This document shows, piece after piece, positions 43,537-53,088 of a stretch of 64,000 bases of DNA. The notes beneath the pieces are model-generated. The model searched no databases, was not told where the DNA came from, and saw only the letters and a program-made list of their open reading frames with translations. Each line of letters opens with the position of its first letter. Within the stretch, counting starts at the first letter, position 1. The position numbers and the translations under genes were made by a program. The stretch lies in NCBI GenBank assembly GCA_016936255.1, contig JAFGYE010000078.1:1-64000 (forward strand), in the 5' to 3' direction. The DNA is from Marinifilaceae bacterium. Lineage in GTDB: Bacteria > Bacteroidota > Bacteroidia > Bacteroidales > Marinifilaceae.

Positions 43537-44118
43537 CTACATTTTTTTCATGATTTCATCAATGTGTTCAGCTGCATACTGAAGCTCTTTATACCATTCT
43601 TCACCATATTTTCTGATTAATGGTTCTTTTAAGAAAACATAAACCGGTGTTCCATTTTTAAATCCCAATTCTCTGGCAGGTTTGCAAATATCCCATTTGT
43701 TATAATTCACCGCATCAAACTCTTCATATTTCTGAATTCGAATCGGGTATAACTGACATGAAATTGGTTTGCGAAAGTTTATTTTACCATCGAAAAAAGC
43801 TTTTTCGATACCACATTGTGCCGATCCATTTTCAAAAACCGTATAAACACATTCTTTATTGTTAATGATAGGTGTTACCAAATCACCATCCGAATCGATT
43901 ACAGTCTTACCTTGTTTTTCAATTTCTTCAATGCCTTTTTCGGTAAGATACTCTTCTATAACAGGATAAATCTCCTCAATAATCAGCTTCTCTTCTTCCT
44001 CTAATGGGGCACCCGAATCTCCCTCTACACAACAAGCCCCGCAACATTTCGAAATATCACATATAAATTTCTTTTCAATCACGTCTAAACTTACTATGGC
44101 TTTTCCTATCTGTAACAC
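43537..44118 (-). CDS. DUF3109 family Cys-rich protein
   Basis: This 193-residue cytoplasmic protein has a CxxxCCGACC cluster (residues about 19-30, starting CDISKCCGACCVEG), a later NNKECVYTV, AQCGIEKAF and ISCQLYPIRI. These are the spaced Cys residues of DUF3109, related to the YkgJ zinc or iron cluster family. The molecular function is not established. It lies 98 bp downstream of gpmI with a terminator between, so it is its own unit. Confidence 0.85.
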   Translation of the reverse strand: MLQIGKAIVSLDVIEKKFICDISKCCGACCVEGDSGAPLEEEEKLIIEEIYPVIEEYLTEKGIEEIEKQGKTVIDSDGDLVTPIINNKECVYTVFENGSAQCGIEKAFFDGKINFRKPISCQLYPIRIQKYEEFDAVNYNKWDICKPARELGFKNGTPVYVFLKEPLIRKYGEEWYKELQYAAEHIDEIMKKM

Positions 44119-44154
44119 AATGCTATCCTTTTACAATTTCTACTTTCGTGGATT

Positions 44155-44191
44155 AAAAAAAAATCCGTATTATCGGCAAAGATAATACGGA
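44155..44191 (-). terminator. gpmI terminator
   Basis: TCCGTATTATC and GATAATACGGA form an 11-bp perfect stem with a 6-nt loop. On the minus strand nine T follow. Confidence 0.9.
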
Positions 44192-44216
44192 AACTTATAT
44201 TTTCAGTTACAATCTT

Positions 44217-45746
44217 CTATTTTATCAAAGATTTACCAGTCATATCTGCAGGTTTTTCAATACCCATGATATCCAATAAAGTTGGAGCCACATCAGCAAG
44301 AATACCATTCTCAATTCCTTTGGAATTCTCAGTCACCCATATACAAGGAACCGGATTCAAAGAGTGTGCAGTGTTTGGAGAACCGTCGGCATTTACTGCA
44401 AAATCAGCATTTCCATGATCTGCAATAATAATCACATCATATCCATTTGCTTTTGCTGCCTCAACAACCTGCTCAACACATTTATCAACAGCCTGAACTG
44501 CTTTTGAAATTGCTTCATAAACTCCTGTATGACCAACCATGTCGCCATTGGCGAAATTCAAACAAACAAAATCAGCCGATTGAGCATTCAATTCAGCAGT
44601 AATCATATCGGCAACTGCCGGAGCAGACATTTCTGGTTGTAAATCGTAAGTTGCCACTTTTGGAGATGGAACCATTAATCTTCTTTCGCCTTCAAATTCA
44701 GCTTCTCTACCACCCGAGAAAAAGAAAGTTACGTGAGCATACTTTTCAGTTTCAGCAATACGAATCTGTTTTTTTCCAGCTTTAGATACAACCTCACCCA
44801 TTGTGTTTTGAACGTTATCTTTATCATAGATTACATTCACTCCCTTAAAGTTCGCATTGTAGCAAGTCATGGTATACCATTCTACATCCATGGTATGCAT
44901 TCCGAACTCACGCTTGTCTTCCTGAGTGAACACAGTTGTCATTTGACGCAAACGATCAGTACGGAAATTAAAACAGATAACTACATCACCTTTTTCAATA
45001 ATAGCAAGAGGAGCACCTGTGGCATCAACCATTACAATTGGCTTGATAAATTCATCAGTAACACCTTCTGCATATGATTCTTCCATTGCTGCAACAACGT
45101 TGGAAGCTGATACACCTTCACCTTTAGTATATAAATCGTAAGCAAGCTTAACGCGTTCCCAGTTACTATCTCTATCCATTCCGTAGTAACGGCCAATAAG
45201 AGATGCAAATTTTGCTGATCCGGTAGTTTCAATTGCTTCAACAAATTCTTTTACGAATCCTAATCCTGATTTAGGATCAGTATCACGTCCATCGGTTAAT
45301 CCATGAACAAACACATCTTTCAATCCAAAAGCTTGTGCTGCATCGCAAAGAGCAATTGCATGAGAACTTAATGAGTGAACACCACCATTACCAATCAATC
45401 CAATCAGGTGAACTTTTTTACCATTCTCTTTGGCATAAGTAAAAGCTTTAATAACCTGCTCATTTTCCTTAAGGGTGTCCTGTTCTACAGCCATGTTTAT
45501 TTTTACCAAATCCTGATAAACAACACGACCGGCACCGATATTTAAATGTCCAACTTCTGAATTCCCCATTTGTCCGTCCGGCAAACCAACAAATCTACCT
45601 GCTGCCTGTAATTGAGAGTTTGGGTATTTTGCCAACAGGCTATCCATGTATGGAGTCGGTACCGAAGAAATTACATCCGAATTTGATTTATCACCGATCC
45701 CCCATCCGTCAAGGATCATCAATAAAGCTTTTTTATTATTTGTCAT
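44217..45746 (-). CDS. gpmI: 2,3-bisphosphoglycerate-independent phosphoglycerate mutase
   Basis: GpmI interconverts 3- and 2-phosphoglycerate in glycolysis, with two manganese ions and a Ser nucleophile. The 509-residue protein has [10 protein letters not shown], the phospho-Ser site [62 protein letters not shown] and IIADHGNAD. Length and motifs are typical. It is monocistronic; TATTTTTG at 45796-45803 (minus strand) is the likely -7 box, though no -33 box is well spaced from it. Confidence 0.96.
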   Translation of the reverse strand: MTNNKKALLMILDGWGIGDKSNSDVISSVPTPYMDSLLAKYPNSQLQAAGRFVGLPDGQMGNSEVGHLNIGAGRVVYQDLVKINMAVEQDTLKENEQVIKAFTYAKENGKKVHLIGLIGNGGVHSLSSHAIALCDAAQAFGLKDVFVHGLTDGRDTDPKSGLGFVKEFVEAIETTGSAKFASLIGRYYGMDRDSNWERVKLAYDLYTKGEGVSASNVVAAMEESYAEGVTDEFIKPIVMVDATGAPLAIIEKGDVVICFNFRTDRLRQMTTVFTQEDKREFGMHTMDVEWYTMTCYNANFKGVNVIYDKDNVQNTMGEVVSKAGKKQIRIAETEKYAHVTFFFSGGREAEFEGERRLMVPSPKVATYDLQPEMSAPAVADMITAELNAQSADFVCLNFANGDMVGHTGVYEAISKAVQAVDKCVEQVVEAAKANGYDVIIIADHGNADFAVNADGSPNTAHSLNPVPCIWVTENSKGIENGILADVAPTLLDIMGIEKPADMTGKSLIK

Positions 45747-45933
45747 TTTGAAGTATTTTATATCTTAAATTCTTTATTAGTTGGTCTAAGTCTTGCAAAA
45801 ATATCGTATTAATTCAAATAAAAAAATTAGTTAGAGACTTGAATTTCTTTATTTTAGATCGAAAACGTTTGTTTTTTGAAATTTATTCAAACTTTAACAT
45901 TTCGAATGGATTTCCACATTCGAAAGCATAAAA

Positions 45934-45962
45934 AAAAGCCGATCATATGATCGGCTTTTTTT
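45934..45962. terminator. terminator after the first tRNA-Phe gene
   Basis: AAAAAGCCGATCA and its complement form a perfect palindromic stem with T runs on both sides. It lies directly at the tRNA 3' end. Confidence 0.9.
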
Positions 45963-45963
45963 G

Positions 45964-46036
45964 TGGTACCACCTGGAATCGAACCAGGGACACATGGATT
46001 TTCAGTCCATTGCTCTACCAACTGAGCTATGGTACC
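45964..46036 (-). tRNA. tRNA-Phe (GAA), copy 1
   Basis: This is a 73-base cloverleaf on the minus strand: acceptor GGTACCA/TGGTACC, D arm GCTC..GAGC, anticodon stem ATGGA/TCCAT with loop CTGAAAA (anticodon GAA), T arm CCTGG-TTCGATT-CCAGG and discriminator A. CCA is not encoded. Confidence 0.95.
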
Positions 46037-46397
46037 CTTTATTTTGGTGTTACAAATGTAAAGAAAATTTGTACTTCGCAAAACAAAGCAGGCCACATCG
46101 AGTATAAATAGCAGATATAAAATGTCAATATGATTAAGTATCAATTTTTTCACAATGTTATTTAGATTGATTCTATAGATTATTTTGCTGAAAATTAAAC
46201 AATAGATGACGATTTTACCCGTTAAAGAAACCTTAGGTATGGTTTTTGTTAAACTTAAATTGTCTTGTTTTTTCAATAAATTAGAATATCGAGCTGATTA
46301 ATTGTCAAGATAAATTGACACACAGGAATAATTAGTCCAGTTTGGTAATCCCGAAAACTTTCGGGACCATACGGCAAAAACTTAAAATTATAATCAT
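46037..46397. other. intergenic region between tRNA-Phe and the S41 protease gene
   Basis: This 361-bp gap has the tRNA promoter at one end and a small hairpin (TCCCGAAA/TTTCGGGA, 46349-46366) near the protease gene. The long minus-strand frame across the tRNA is not credible. Confidence 0.5.
46053..46082 (-). promoter_or_regulatory. promoter of tRNA-Phe copy 1
   Basis: On the minus strand TTTG is followed after 18 nt by TACATTTG, 16 bp before the tRNA 5' end. Confidence 0.65.
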
Positions 46398-47681
46398 ATG
46401 AAATTCTCAATTCTCAATAAATATTCACTTGTAGTAATTCTGGCATCCTTATTTCTATCGTGTAGTGATGACAATAATATATTGCCACGATCGGGCAATG
46501 ATAAATCGGCTTACGAAATCATTGATAAAACGATGCAGGAGTGGTATTTGTGGAATGAAGATTTACCGGATATTAGTTCAGCCAATTACTCATCGGCAAA
46601 CGACTATTTTGAAGCACTGCTTGCTGATCAAGATCGATGGAGCTATATAGCCAACCTTGATGAATTACTAGCTTATTTTGAGAATGGCACCTACACAGGT
46701 TATGGTTTATCCTTCAAATTTGACAACATTAATGATTTAAGAGTAAAACTTATATTTGATGAATCACCTTTGGCTGCAGAAGGAGTTACACGCGGATGGA
46801 AATTGGTAAACATTAACCAATTGGCAATTTCAAACCTAAGGGAAGAACAAATATTAAATGAACTTGACAAATCGAGCGGAACCTTCATTTTTGAAAATAA
46901 TGCCGGCGAGCAAAAAGAAATCACCGCTTCTCAAAAGGTACTTGATCAAAATACAGTATTAAAAAGAACGATGATTGAAGGAACTCAAGTTGCCTATCTG
47001 GCATTTGACAGCTTTTTAAACAAATCGGAAGAAGAATTAAACGAAGCCTTCACCTATTTTAAAGAACAAAATGCAAAAGAACTTGTATTGGATTTAAGAT
47101 ACAACGGAGGTGGCAGTACTTACATATCCAACCAATTGGCAGATTTAATAACCGGCAATGCGTATGCTGGTAAAGTTTACTCAAAAGTATTTCACAACAA
47201 TTCAAAAACAAGTGAGAATTTCCCTGATGCATTTGTAAAACAGAATGCAGCCTATGGTTTCGAAAGAGTCTTCGTAATTACCACGTCCGGAACTGCTTCG
47301 GCAAGCGAGATGGTTATTAATGGATTAAAACCATACTTGGGCAAAGAAAATGTGATTCTGATAGGAAGCAAAACACACGGAAAACCAGTTGGCATGTACG
47401 TATTTGAGGAGAAAGCTTTGAATTTGGCCATTGTGCCAATTAGTTTTTCCATCACCAATGCAAATGACGAAGGCGGCTATTTTGATGGCATTCCGGTTAA
47501 CTATGAAATATCTGACGATTTAAGTCATGACTTTGGGGATATTGATGAATCAAATCTGCATGCTGCGCTGGAATATATTAAGAATGAGAAATTCCCAGTT
47601 ATAACTGCTGCAAAAGCTTTATCAACAAACGAACGGGAATTCAAGAAAAAAGGATTGGAAGAGCTGATTGATGCTTTCTAA
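46398..47681 (+). CDS. S41 family (C-terminal processing) peptidase lipoprotein
   Basis: This 427-residue lipoprotein has a signal with LFLSC (Cys22). A tricorn-like N-terminal helical region precedes a PDZ-like segment (about 90-175) and the S41 catalytic core: DLRYNGGGSTY, the nucleophile in TSGTASASEMVINGL and the Lys in GSKTHGKPVGMYVF. The Ser-Lys dyad is intact. Related lipoproteins are common in Bacteroidota; substrates are unknown. The gene is flanked by tRNA-Phe genes on both sides, on the opposite strand. Confidence 0.88.
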   Translation: MKFSILNKYSLVVILASLFLSCSDDNNILPRSGNDKSAYEIIDKTMQEWYLWNEDLPDISSANYSSANDYFEALLADQDRWSYIANLDELLAYFENGTYTGYGLSFKFDNINDLRVKLIFDESPLAAEGVTRGWKLVNINQLAISNLREEQILNELDKSSGTFIFENNAGEQKEITASQKVLDQNTVLKRTMIEGTQVAYLAFDSFLNKSEEELNEAFTYFKEQNAKELVLDLRYNGGGSTYISNQLADLITGNAYAGKVYSKVFHNNSKTSENFPDAFVKQNAAYGFERVFVITTSGTASASEMVINGLKPYLGKENVILIGSKTHGKPVGMYVFEEKALNLAIVPISFSITNANDEGGYFDGIPVNYEISDDLSHDFGDIDESNLHAALEYIKNEKFPVITAAKALSTNEREFKKKGLEELIDAF

Positions 47682-47704
47682 AATTGATTATTTTCCCAAA
47701 ACAA

Positions 47705-47739
47705 AAAAGAGGAAAAGATTTAACATCTTTCCCTCTTTT
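47705..47739. terminator. shared terminator of the S41 gene and the tandem tRNA-Phe genes
   Basis: AAAAGAGGAAAAGAT pairs with ATCTTTCCCTCTTTT (one mismatch) around a 5-nt loop. It lies between the convergent S41 stop and tRNA 3' end. Confidence 0.8.
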
Positions 47740-47741
47740 CG

Positions 47742-47814
47742 TGGTACCACCTGGAATCGAACCAGGGACACATGGATTTTCAGTCCATTGCTCTACCAAC
47801 TGAGCTATGGTACC
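47742..47814 (-). tRNA. tRNA-Phe (GAA), copy 2
   Basis: The sequence is identical to copy 1 over all 73 bases. It is separated by 28 bp from copy 3, and the two are probably one transcript. Confidence 0.95.
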
Positions 47815-47842
47815 CTATTGGTGTACTCAAAGAAAAAGGATG

Positions 47843-47915
47843 TGGTACCACCTGGAATCGAACCAGGGACACATGGATTTTCAGTCCATTGCTCTACCAA
47901 CTGAGCTATGGTACC
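47843..47915 (-). tRNA. tRNA-Phe (GAA), copy 3
   Basis: It is identical in sequence to copies 1 and 2 and is the promoter-proximal member of the tandem pair. Confidence 0.95.
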
Positions 47916-47933
47916 CTCTTTACTTGAGCGATG

Positions 47934-47964
47934 CAAAAGTACGCAAAAAAATAAAATCACCAAA
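47934..47964 (-). promoter_or_regulatory. promoter of the tandem tRNA-Phe genes
   Basis: On the minus strand TTTG is followed after 19 nt by TACTTTTG. This ideal Bacteroidota promoter lies 18 bp before the first tRNA. Confidence 0.75.
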
Positions 47965-48014
47965 TAAAATCAATAAAATTAGAGAGGAATTTTAAAGGAA
48001 TCTAAACTTCTTAT

Positions 48015-48022
48015 TACCTTTG
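48015..48022 (+). promoter_or_regulatory. promoter -7 box of the M16/O-methyltransferase operon
   Basis: TACCTTTG matches TAnnTTTG and lies 19 bp before the start codon. The -33 box is not clear. Confidence 0.5.
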
Positions 48023-48041
48023 CGACCTAATAAAAAAATAT

Positions 48042-49262
48042 ATGGTATTCGAAACTCACACATTATCAAATGGTATACGACTAATTCACCATGCCGTGAA
48101 CGCAAATGTTGCACACTGCGGAATTATTTTAAATACTGGTTCGCGTGATGAAAAAGAGGAGGAATGGGGAATTGCTCACTACATAGAGCATGTTGTATTT
48201 AAAGGTACCACTAAACGGAAGGCATACCATATTCTCAGCAGAATGGAAGATGTAGGCGGAGAATTAAACGCATACACTACCAAGGAAGAAACCTGTATTT
48301 ACACTACTTTCCTCGATAAAGACTACAAAAGAGCTTTAGAACTCATTAGCGATATCACTTTCAATTCTGTTTTCCCTGAAAAGGAATTAGAGAAAGAAAA
48401 GGAAGTTATTCTGGATGAAATCAATTCGTATAAGGATTCTCCTTCGGAATTGATCTTCGATGATTTTGAAGAATTAATATTCAAAAATGATCCGATTGGC
48501 CGAAATATTTTGGGAACTCCAAAACATGTTAAAAAGTTCAAACGTGATGACATATTGAATTTCATTAAGAACAATTACCACACGGATCAAATGGTAATTA
48601 GTTCGGTGGGGAACATTAAATTCAGCAAATTGGTAAAAATGGTAGAGAAGTACTTTGGGCACATACCTGAGAATATTCGCACGACCAAGAGAAAAAAGCC
48701 AAATTCGTATGAAGCCCGCACACAAACCATGATAAAGAAAACTTATCAGAGACATTGTGTGATGGGGAATATAGCCTATGACTTAAATGATGAAAAACGA
48801 ATTCCATTGTCATTGCTCACCAATATTTTAGGTGGCCCGGGCATGAATTCACGTTTGAATTTAACCCTTCGGGAACGACACGGATTGGCCTATAATATTG
48901 AAGCAAATTACACGCCTTATGCAGATACAGGTGTTTTCAGCATCTACTTTGGTACCGACAAAGGCAATTTGGATAAGTGTCTTAGTTTGATCAACAAAGA
49001 GATGGATTTACTCTGTACCCATAAACTTGGCTCCGGGCAATTAAAACGAGCTAAAAATCAGATGATTGGTCAGATTGCTATTTCTTCGGAAAACAATGAA
49101 AACCTAATGCTCAGCATTGGTAAAAGCTTTTTGCTGTACAATCGAATTGACTCATTGGAGGAATTGTATCAAAAGGTGGAGAGCATTACAGCGGAAGAAT
49201 TGCTTGAAGTTGCCAACGAAATTCTAAATAAAGATCTGTTAACCACTTTGATGTACAAATAA
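48042..49262 (+). CDS. M16 family zinc metallopeptidase
   Basis: This 406-residue pitrilysin-type protease has the inverted zinc motif HYIEHVVFKGT (HxxEH, about residue 47) and the downstream Glu region EKEKEVILDEI. The second, inactive-fold half carries the R/Y segment LRERHGLAYNIEANY. There is no signal peptide, so it is probably a cytoplasmic processing-peptidase-like enzyme. It lies 2 bp from the O-methyltransferase gene and the two are co-transcribed. Substrate unknown. Confidence 0.92.
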   Translation: MVFETHTLSNGIRLIHHAVNANVAHCGIILNTGSRDEKEEEWGIAHYIEHVVFKGTTKRKAYHILSRMEDVGGELNAYTTKEETCIYTTFLDKDYKRALELISDITFNSVFPEKELEKEKEVILDEINSYKDSPSELIFDDFEELIFKNDPIGRNILGTPKHVKKFKRDDILNFIKNNYHTDQMVISSVGNIKFSKLVKMVEKYFGHIPENIRTTKRKKPNSYEARTQTMIKKTYQRHCVMGNIAYDLNDEKRIPLSLLTNILGGPGMNSRLNLTLRERHGLAYNIEANYTPYADTGVFSIYFGTDKGNLDKCLSLINKEMDLLCTHKLGSGQLKRAKNQMIGQIAISSENNENLMLSIGKSFLLYNRIDSLEELYQKVESITAEELLEVANEILNKDLLTTLMYK

Positions 49263-49264
49263 GC

Positions 49265-49906
49265 ATGATAGAAGTTAATAAAGAACTTGAAGATTATATA
49301 CTGCAGCATACTGAAACAGAAGATTTGGTATTGAAGGATCTTTCCCGTGAAACTCACGTTAAAATGCTTCGCCCAAGAATGTTGTCGGGTCATCTTCAGG
49401 GAAAATTCTTAAAGATGACTTGCCAGATGATTCGTCCCCTGCGCATTTTAGAGATTGGAACCTATACAGGATATTCGGCAATAAGCATGGCTATGGGAAC
49501 CAGTGATGATTGTATCATTCACACCATTGACTGCAACGACGAACTGGAACAATTTACCCGTAAATACATTAAGCGATCGGGATTTGAAGATCGCATTCAA
49601 CTCCATATTGGAGATGCTCTTGAGATGATTCCAAAATTGGACGAAAATTTCGATCTCATTTTTATTGATGCCGATAAACGACAATACATCGAATATTTTG
49701 AGGCTGTATTTCCGAAGCTAAATAAAGGCGGTTTTATTTTGGCCGATGATGTTTTATGGGATGGTAAAGTAATTGAAGAAGTCGAAAACAACGACCAGCA
49801 AACTCAGGGGATAATAAATTTCAATCAATTTATTCAGGAAGACCCCAGAGTCGAAAATCTGATTCTTCCCATGCGTCATGGATTAATGATGATTCGAAAA
49901 AAATAA
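49265..49906 (+). CDS. class I SAM-dependent O-methyltransferase (COMT-like)
   Basis: This 213-residue protein of the methyltransferase_3 family has LEIGTYTGYSAISMA (SAM motif I), HTIDCNDELEQFTRKY, FDLIFIDADKRQYIEYFE (metal-binding Asp pair) and GGFILADDVLWDGKV. It transfers methyl to a hydroxyl of a small molecule with a divalent metal; the acceptor is unknown. It is the second gene of the M16 operon. Confidence 0.92.
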   Translation: MIEVNKELEDYILQHTETEDLVLKDLSRETHVKMLRPRMLSGHLQGKFLKMTCQMIRPLRILEIGTYTGYSAISMAMGTSDDCIIHTIDCNDELEQFTRKYIKRSGFEDRIQLHIGDALEMIPKLDENFDLIFIDADKRQYIEYFEAVFPKLNKGGFILADDVLWDGKVIEEVENNDQQTQGIINFNQFIQEDPRVENLILPMRHGLMMIRKK

Positions 49907-49962
49907 TTATACAGTTGTGTAAAAACAGGGAACAGGTGGCTGTTGGTGGAATTCCATATCAT

Positions 49963-50784
49963 TTAATCATTTGAATCCACAATCTTAACAAGGATGGTAG
50001 CACCAAGATTAACATGCCCTTGCTTTTGAATCAGCTTCCATCCTTTCTTCTCCAATTCTTTGGCAATTGCACCATTCAGCATGCCATGGGCAACTAAAAC
50101 GGCGGTTTCCTCATCATAAGCAACTTTAATTAAATTTTCAGATGCTTGTCTGGCTCGAAGTCTTGCTTCTTTACGGCTCTCGATGCCCCGATGATTAAAA
50201 CCCAGCATCCAACTGCCCCGACTAAAAGCCTGCCAAATTCCCAATGGCATTTTCAAAAAGCTACTCGCCGATATCATTCTGATTTCAAATTCCCGAAATA
50301 TAGAATCAGAAACGACCGGAAATTTATCTCCAAAAATTTTTAATGCCGTTTCCTGCGCACGAGGTAAACTGGAGCAATAAATAATATGATTGGAATTTAG
50401 GTTTACCACCACAAGAGAAGGATCGAAAGGAATAATTGGCACCGAATTGTAATCAAGCACATACTGCATGGCCTCATCAGCAGAATAAAACCAATTCTTT
50501 TTCACATTGGGTTTTGCATGACGAATCAAATAGATTTGAAGCATCCGTTTCCCTTGCTTCTTCAGCTTGTTTTGAATCATTGTATCCACTTCCGAAACGC
50601 AGGTAAACGTCTCACATTTAGTTTTGGAAATCTGATCAAATGATTTTTTCTCCTTCTGCAAATTACATGGAGCAGAACAAGCCGAAAGAAAAAATGCCAG
50701 AATGGCTATTGAAAAAGATTTTAAACTATTTTTAATCGTTATCAAGTTTCTAATTTTATATTGAGACAAAACCAAAATTAACAA
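49963..50784 (-). CDS. histidine phosphatase family lipoprotein
   Basis: This 273-residue protein has an N-terminal signal with lipobox FLSAC (Cys36). The phosphohistidine motif appears as YLIRHAKPNV (RHA in place of the usual RHG) and the second catalytic His in VLVAHGMLNG; SSLPRAQETALKIF is the usual Arg-containing helix. Two clusters of Cys lie in the linker after the signal (APCNLQ, TKCETFTC). Phosphatase activity is likely, in the envelope; substrate unknown. The long N-terminal extension before the signal core leaves the exact start open. Confidence 0.82.
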   Translation of the reverse strand: MLILVLSQYKIRNLITIKNSLKSFSIAILAFFLSACSAPCNLQKEKKSFDQISKTKCETFTCVSEVDTMIQNKLKKQGKRMLQIYLIRHAKPNVKKNWFYSADEAMQYVLDYNSVPIIPFDPSLVVVNLNSNHIIYCSSLPRAQETALKIFGDKFPVVSDSIFREFEIRMISASSFLKMPLGIWQAFSRGSWMLGFNHRGIESRKEARLRARQASENLIKVAYDEETAVLVAHGMLNGAIAKELEKKGWKLIQKQGHVNLGATILVKIVDSND

Positions 50785-50829
50785 TTATTAATTGATCAGG
50801 AAGAAATCCAATTAGGAAAACTCTTTGAA

Positions 50830-50860
50830 CCTCCGTATTCTCTGTGGTTAGATTTTTTCT
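50830..50860. repeat. decayed half copy of the ACCACAGAG-type element
   Basis: CTCCGTATTCTCTGTGGTTA followed by GATTTTTTCTG matches the left and centre of the elements at 31894 and 32062. It lies in the gap between the histidine phosphatase and selD genes. Confidence 0.45.
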
Positions 50861-50966
50861 GTCCACTCAATACCACCTCATCTAAACACAAATACTACAT
50901 TTTCAAAATATACCACATTCTAACAATAAAGCATCTTGTTTGCCAATAATGAAGCATAAAAAGTAA

Positions 50967-50974
50967 TATCTTTG
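50967..50974 (+). promoter_or_regulatory. selD promoter -7 box
   Basis: TATCTTTG matches TAnnTTTG, 26 bp before the ATG. The nearest TTTG lies 24 bp upstream, slightly far. Confidence 0.5.
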
Positions 50975-51000
50975 CACCGTTTATTAGATTCAAAAACAAT

Positions 51001-52041
51001 ATGGAAACAAAAAAATTAACCCAATTTAGTCCTGGAGCAGGCTGTGGCTGTAAAATATCTCCTAAAGATCTGGAGTGCATTCTAAAAAGCAGTACTCCTG
51101 CCATTCCCAATCCAAAGATGTTGGTGGGCAACGATACAAAAGATGACGCAGCAGTTTACGATTTGGGAAATGGACAAGCTTTAATCAGTACCACCGATTT
51201 TTTTACTCCAATTGTTGATGATCCTTACGATTTTGGTCGAATTGCAGCAACAAATGCCATCAGTGATATCTACGCTATGGGCGGAAAACCAATTATGGCT
51301 TTGGCAATTTTGGCCTGGCCTTTAGAGAAATTATCAACCGATATTGCTCAAAAAGTAGTGGAAGGTGCCCGGGATGTTTGTGCTGATGCTGGAATTCAAT
51401 TGGCCGGTGGTCATTCCATCAATATAGGCGATCCTGTTTTTGGTCTTTCGGTAAACGGACTTGTTGCTGCCGATCGGGTAAAGAAAAACAACACTGCAAC
51501 TCCAAACTGCACGCTTTTCCTTACAAAACCATTGGGTATTGGAGTACTAACCACTGCCGAAAAAAAGAAATTAATAGCACACGAAAACAATAAAATTGTT
51601 GTTGATTTAATGTGCACTCTAAATAAGGCTGGAATCGTTTTTGGTGAGCAAACCTATATCAAATCGATGACTGATGTTACCGGTTTTGGTTTATTGGGTC
51701 ATTTGGGTGAAATCTGCGAAGGCAGTAATGTAAATGCTGAAATTGATTATGCTGCCGTTCCTAAAATTGAGGGTGTAGAAGAATTAATTAAACAAGGATG
51801 TACTCCTGGCGGAACCAAAAGAAACTGGGCTTCGTACGGACATTTAATTGGAGCGATTAGCGAAGACCAGAAATCACTGCTTTGCGATCCGCAGACAAGC
51901 GGTGGCCTTTTGGTAGCAGTAGACGATAATCACATCAACGAGTTTGTTGCTCTGGCCAAAAGCGAAGGCTTTGATCTAAATCCGATTGGGAAAATGATTG
52001 AGCGTACAAATACAGATGAACCTTATATCAGCGTTAAATAA
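51001..52041 (+). CDS. selD: selenophosphate synthetase (selenide, water dikinase)
   Basis: SelD makes selenophosphate from selenide and ATP for selenocysteine and selenouridine. The 346-residue protein has the Gly-rich N-terminal loop [12 protein letters not shown] with catalytic Cys17 and Lys19 region, [42 protein letters not shown] and [15 protein letters not shown] (PurM-like ATP fold). The catalytic residue is Cys, not selenocysteine. It is followed 6 bp later by a YedF-like gene. No selA, selB, tRNA-Sec or mnmH lies in the window, so the end use of selenium is not shown here. Confidence 0.96.
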   Translation: METKKLTQFSPGAGCGCKISPKDLECILKSSTPAIPNPKMLVGNDTKDDAAVYDLGNGQALISTTDFFTPIVDDPYDFGRIAATNAISDIYAMGGKPIMALAILAWPLEKLSTDIAQKVVEGARDVCADAGIQLAGGHSINIGDPVFGLSVNGLVAADRVKKNNTATPNCTLFLTKPLGIGVLTTAEKKKLIAHENNKIVVDLMCTLNKAGIVFGEQTYIKSMTDVTGFGLLGHLGEICEGSNVNAEIDYAAVPKIEGVEELIKQGCTPGGTKRNWASYGHLIGAISEDQKSLLCDPQTSGGLLVAVDDNHINEFVALAKSEGFDLNPIGKMIERTNTDEPYISVK

Positions 52042-52047
52042 AATAAT

Positions 52048-52389
52048 ATGCAGCGAAATACATTAATTCAGGTTACTCAGAATGGAATGGGAACCGGCAG
52101 CGAAGAATTGGCTTTGAAATTAATTACCAACTATTTTAAAATTCTGGATGCTGATGGGCGAACACCCAAAATCATTGTTTTTTACAATGCAGGAGTAAAA
52201 TTAATCTGTGAAAACTCTCCTGCCTTAGAAGCCTTACAAAATCTCAGCAAAAAAGGAGTACAGCTTCTTGCCTGCAAAACCTGTTTGGATTATTTTAATT
52301 TATCTGATCAAATAAAAGTAGGAACCGTTGGAAGTATGCCTGATATTATCACCCTTCAGGCTGATGCCGATAAGGTGATCAATCTATAA
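52048..52389 (+). CDS. YedF-type selenium metabolism protein (DsrE-like domain only)
   Basis: This 113-residue protein matches the C-terminal DsrE/F-like half of YedF: LIQVTQNGMGTGSEELALKL, IVFYNAGVKL and the Cys pair LLACKTCLDYF. Full YedF has an N-terminal TusA-like domain that is absent here. YedF-type proteins are found beside selD and are thought to handle selenium or sulfur during delivery. The 6-bp spacing shows an operon with selD. A strong terminator follows. Confidence 0.9.
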   Translation: MQRNTLIQVTQNGMGTGSEELALKLITNYFKILDADGRTPKIIVFYNAGVKLICENSPALEALQNLSKKGVQLLACKTCLDYFNLSDQIKVGTVGSMPDIITLQADADKVINL

Positions 52390-52412
52390 ACGGATTTCAA
52401 AAGAAATAAAGA

Positions 52413-52443
52413 AGCTCATCTGAACCACAGATGAGCTTTTTTT
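52413..52443 (+). terminator. terminator of the selD operon
   Basis: AGCTCATCTG and CAGATGAGCT form a 10-bp perfect stem with a 5-nt loop, followed by seven T. Confidence 0.92.
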
Positions 52444-52578
52444 ATTTTCGGCTTCCAGAACTCTCCCATAAGATATCTTTTTGTTTAGGCATATTATTAC
52501 TTCTTCTCTGATTTTCTATCCATAACAACTACATATTACATAAAGCTTTGTATATTTAATACACAATTGTCTTTATTT

Positions 52579-52956
52579 ATGTTCCTGAATAGAATCTTTG
52601 CCTACCTACTCCTTTTAACTTTCTCATTTCAAAGTTTTGAAGTGATATTAATCACTGTGAACTTTAAAATAAATCAGGATTTTTTTGCGTCAATCTGCAC
52701 CAATAAAGACAAACCTGAAATGAAGTGTAACGGAAAATGTCATCTAAAAAAACAAATTCAGGAACACGAAAAGGAAGAGTCTTCAAAGGATAAACAGATC
52801 ACCGAAAAAGAATATCAATTATTCATTCAAAGCATAAATATACTCAAGAATGAACCCGCAATTCTTGCTTCTGCAAAACAATTAGCTTACATAGAGCCAT
52901 TGCATCCCACTCAACATTCCTTTGATATTTTTCATCCTCCAAGAATCAAATTTTGA
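52579..52956 (+). CDS. small Cys-containing membrane-anchored protein upstream of a TonB receptor
   Basis: This 125-residue protein has one N-terminal hydrophobic segment (about 5-30). A short motif ICTNKDKPEMKCNGKCHLKK holds three Cys, a Lys/Glu-rich stretch follows, and the tail is His-containing (PLHPTQHSFDIFHPPR). Similar small proteins with a CNGKCHLKK-type motif occur beside metal-related TonB receptors in Bacteroidota; I know no proven function. ATG at 52579 is preferred to the TTG 12 bp upstream. The receptor gene follows after 132 bp. Copper or other metal binding by the Cys and His residues is an inference. Confidence 0.65.
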   Translation: MFLNRIFAYLLLLTFSFQSFEVILITVNFKINQDFFASICTNKDKPEMKCNGKCHLKKQIQEHEKEESSKDKQITEKEYQLFIQSINILKNEPAILASAKQLAYIEPLHPTQHSFDIFHPPRIKF

Positions 52957-53088
52957 CCAATTAATTATTATCAATCACAAATTGATAATTCACTGTAAAT
53001 CTTACTTTATTGGGAGGCTTGCATTGGTTTTACACGATCAAAGCGGGCTAATCATGTCAGGTAATTCCATTACTTAAAACACTCAGGA

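Noticed and set aside
45887-46276. 129-codon minus-strand frame
   Set aside because: It runs straight through the tRNA-Phe gene and its terminator, so it is a chance frame.
47668-47995. Two plus-strand frames of 62-78 codons
   Set aside because: They read the antisense of the tandem tRNA-Phe genes; the repeated peptide arises from the repeated tRNAs.
53000-53088. Possible cobalamin riboswitch before the TonB receptor
   Set aside because: No B12-box or clear conserved core is visible, and the receptor plug motif points to copper.
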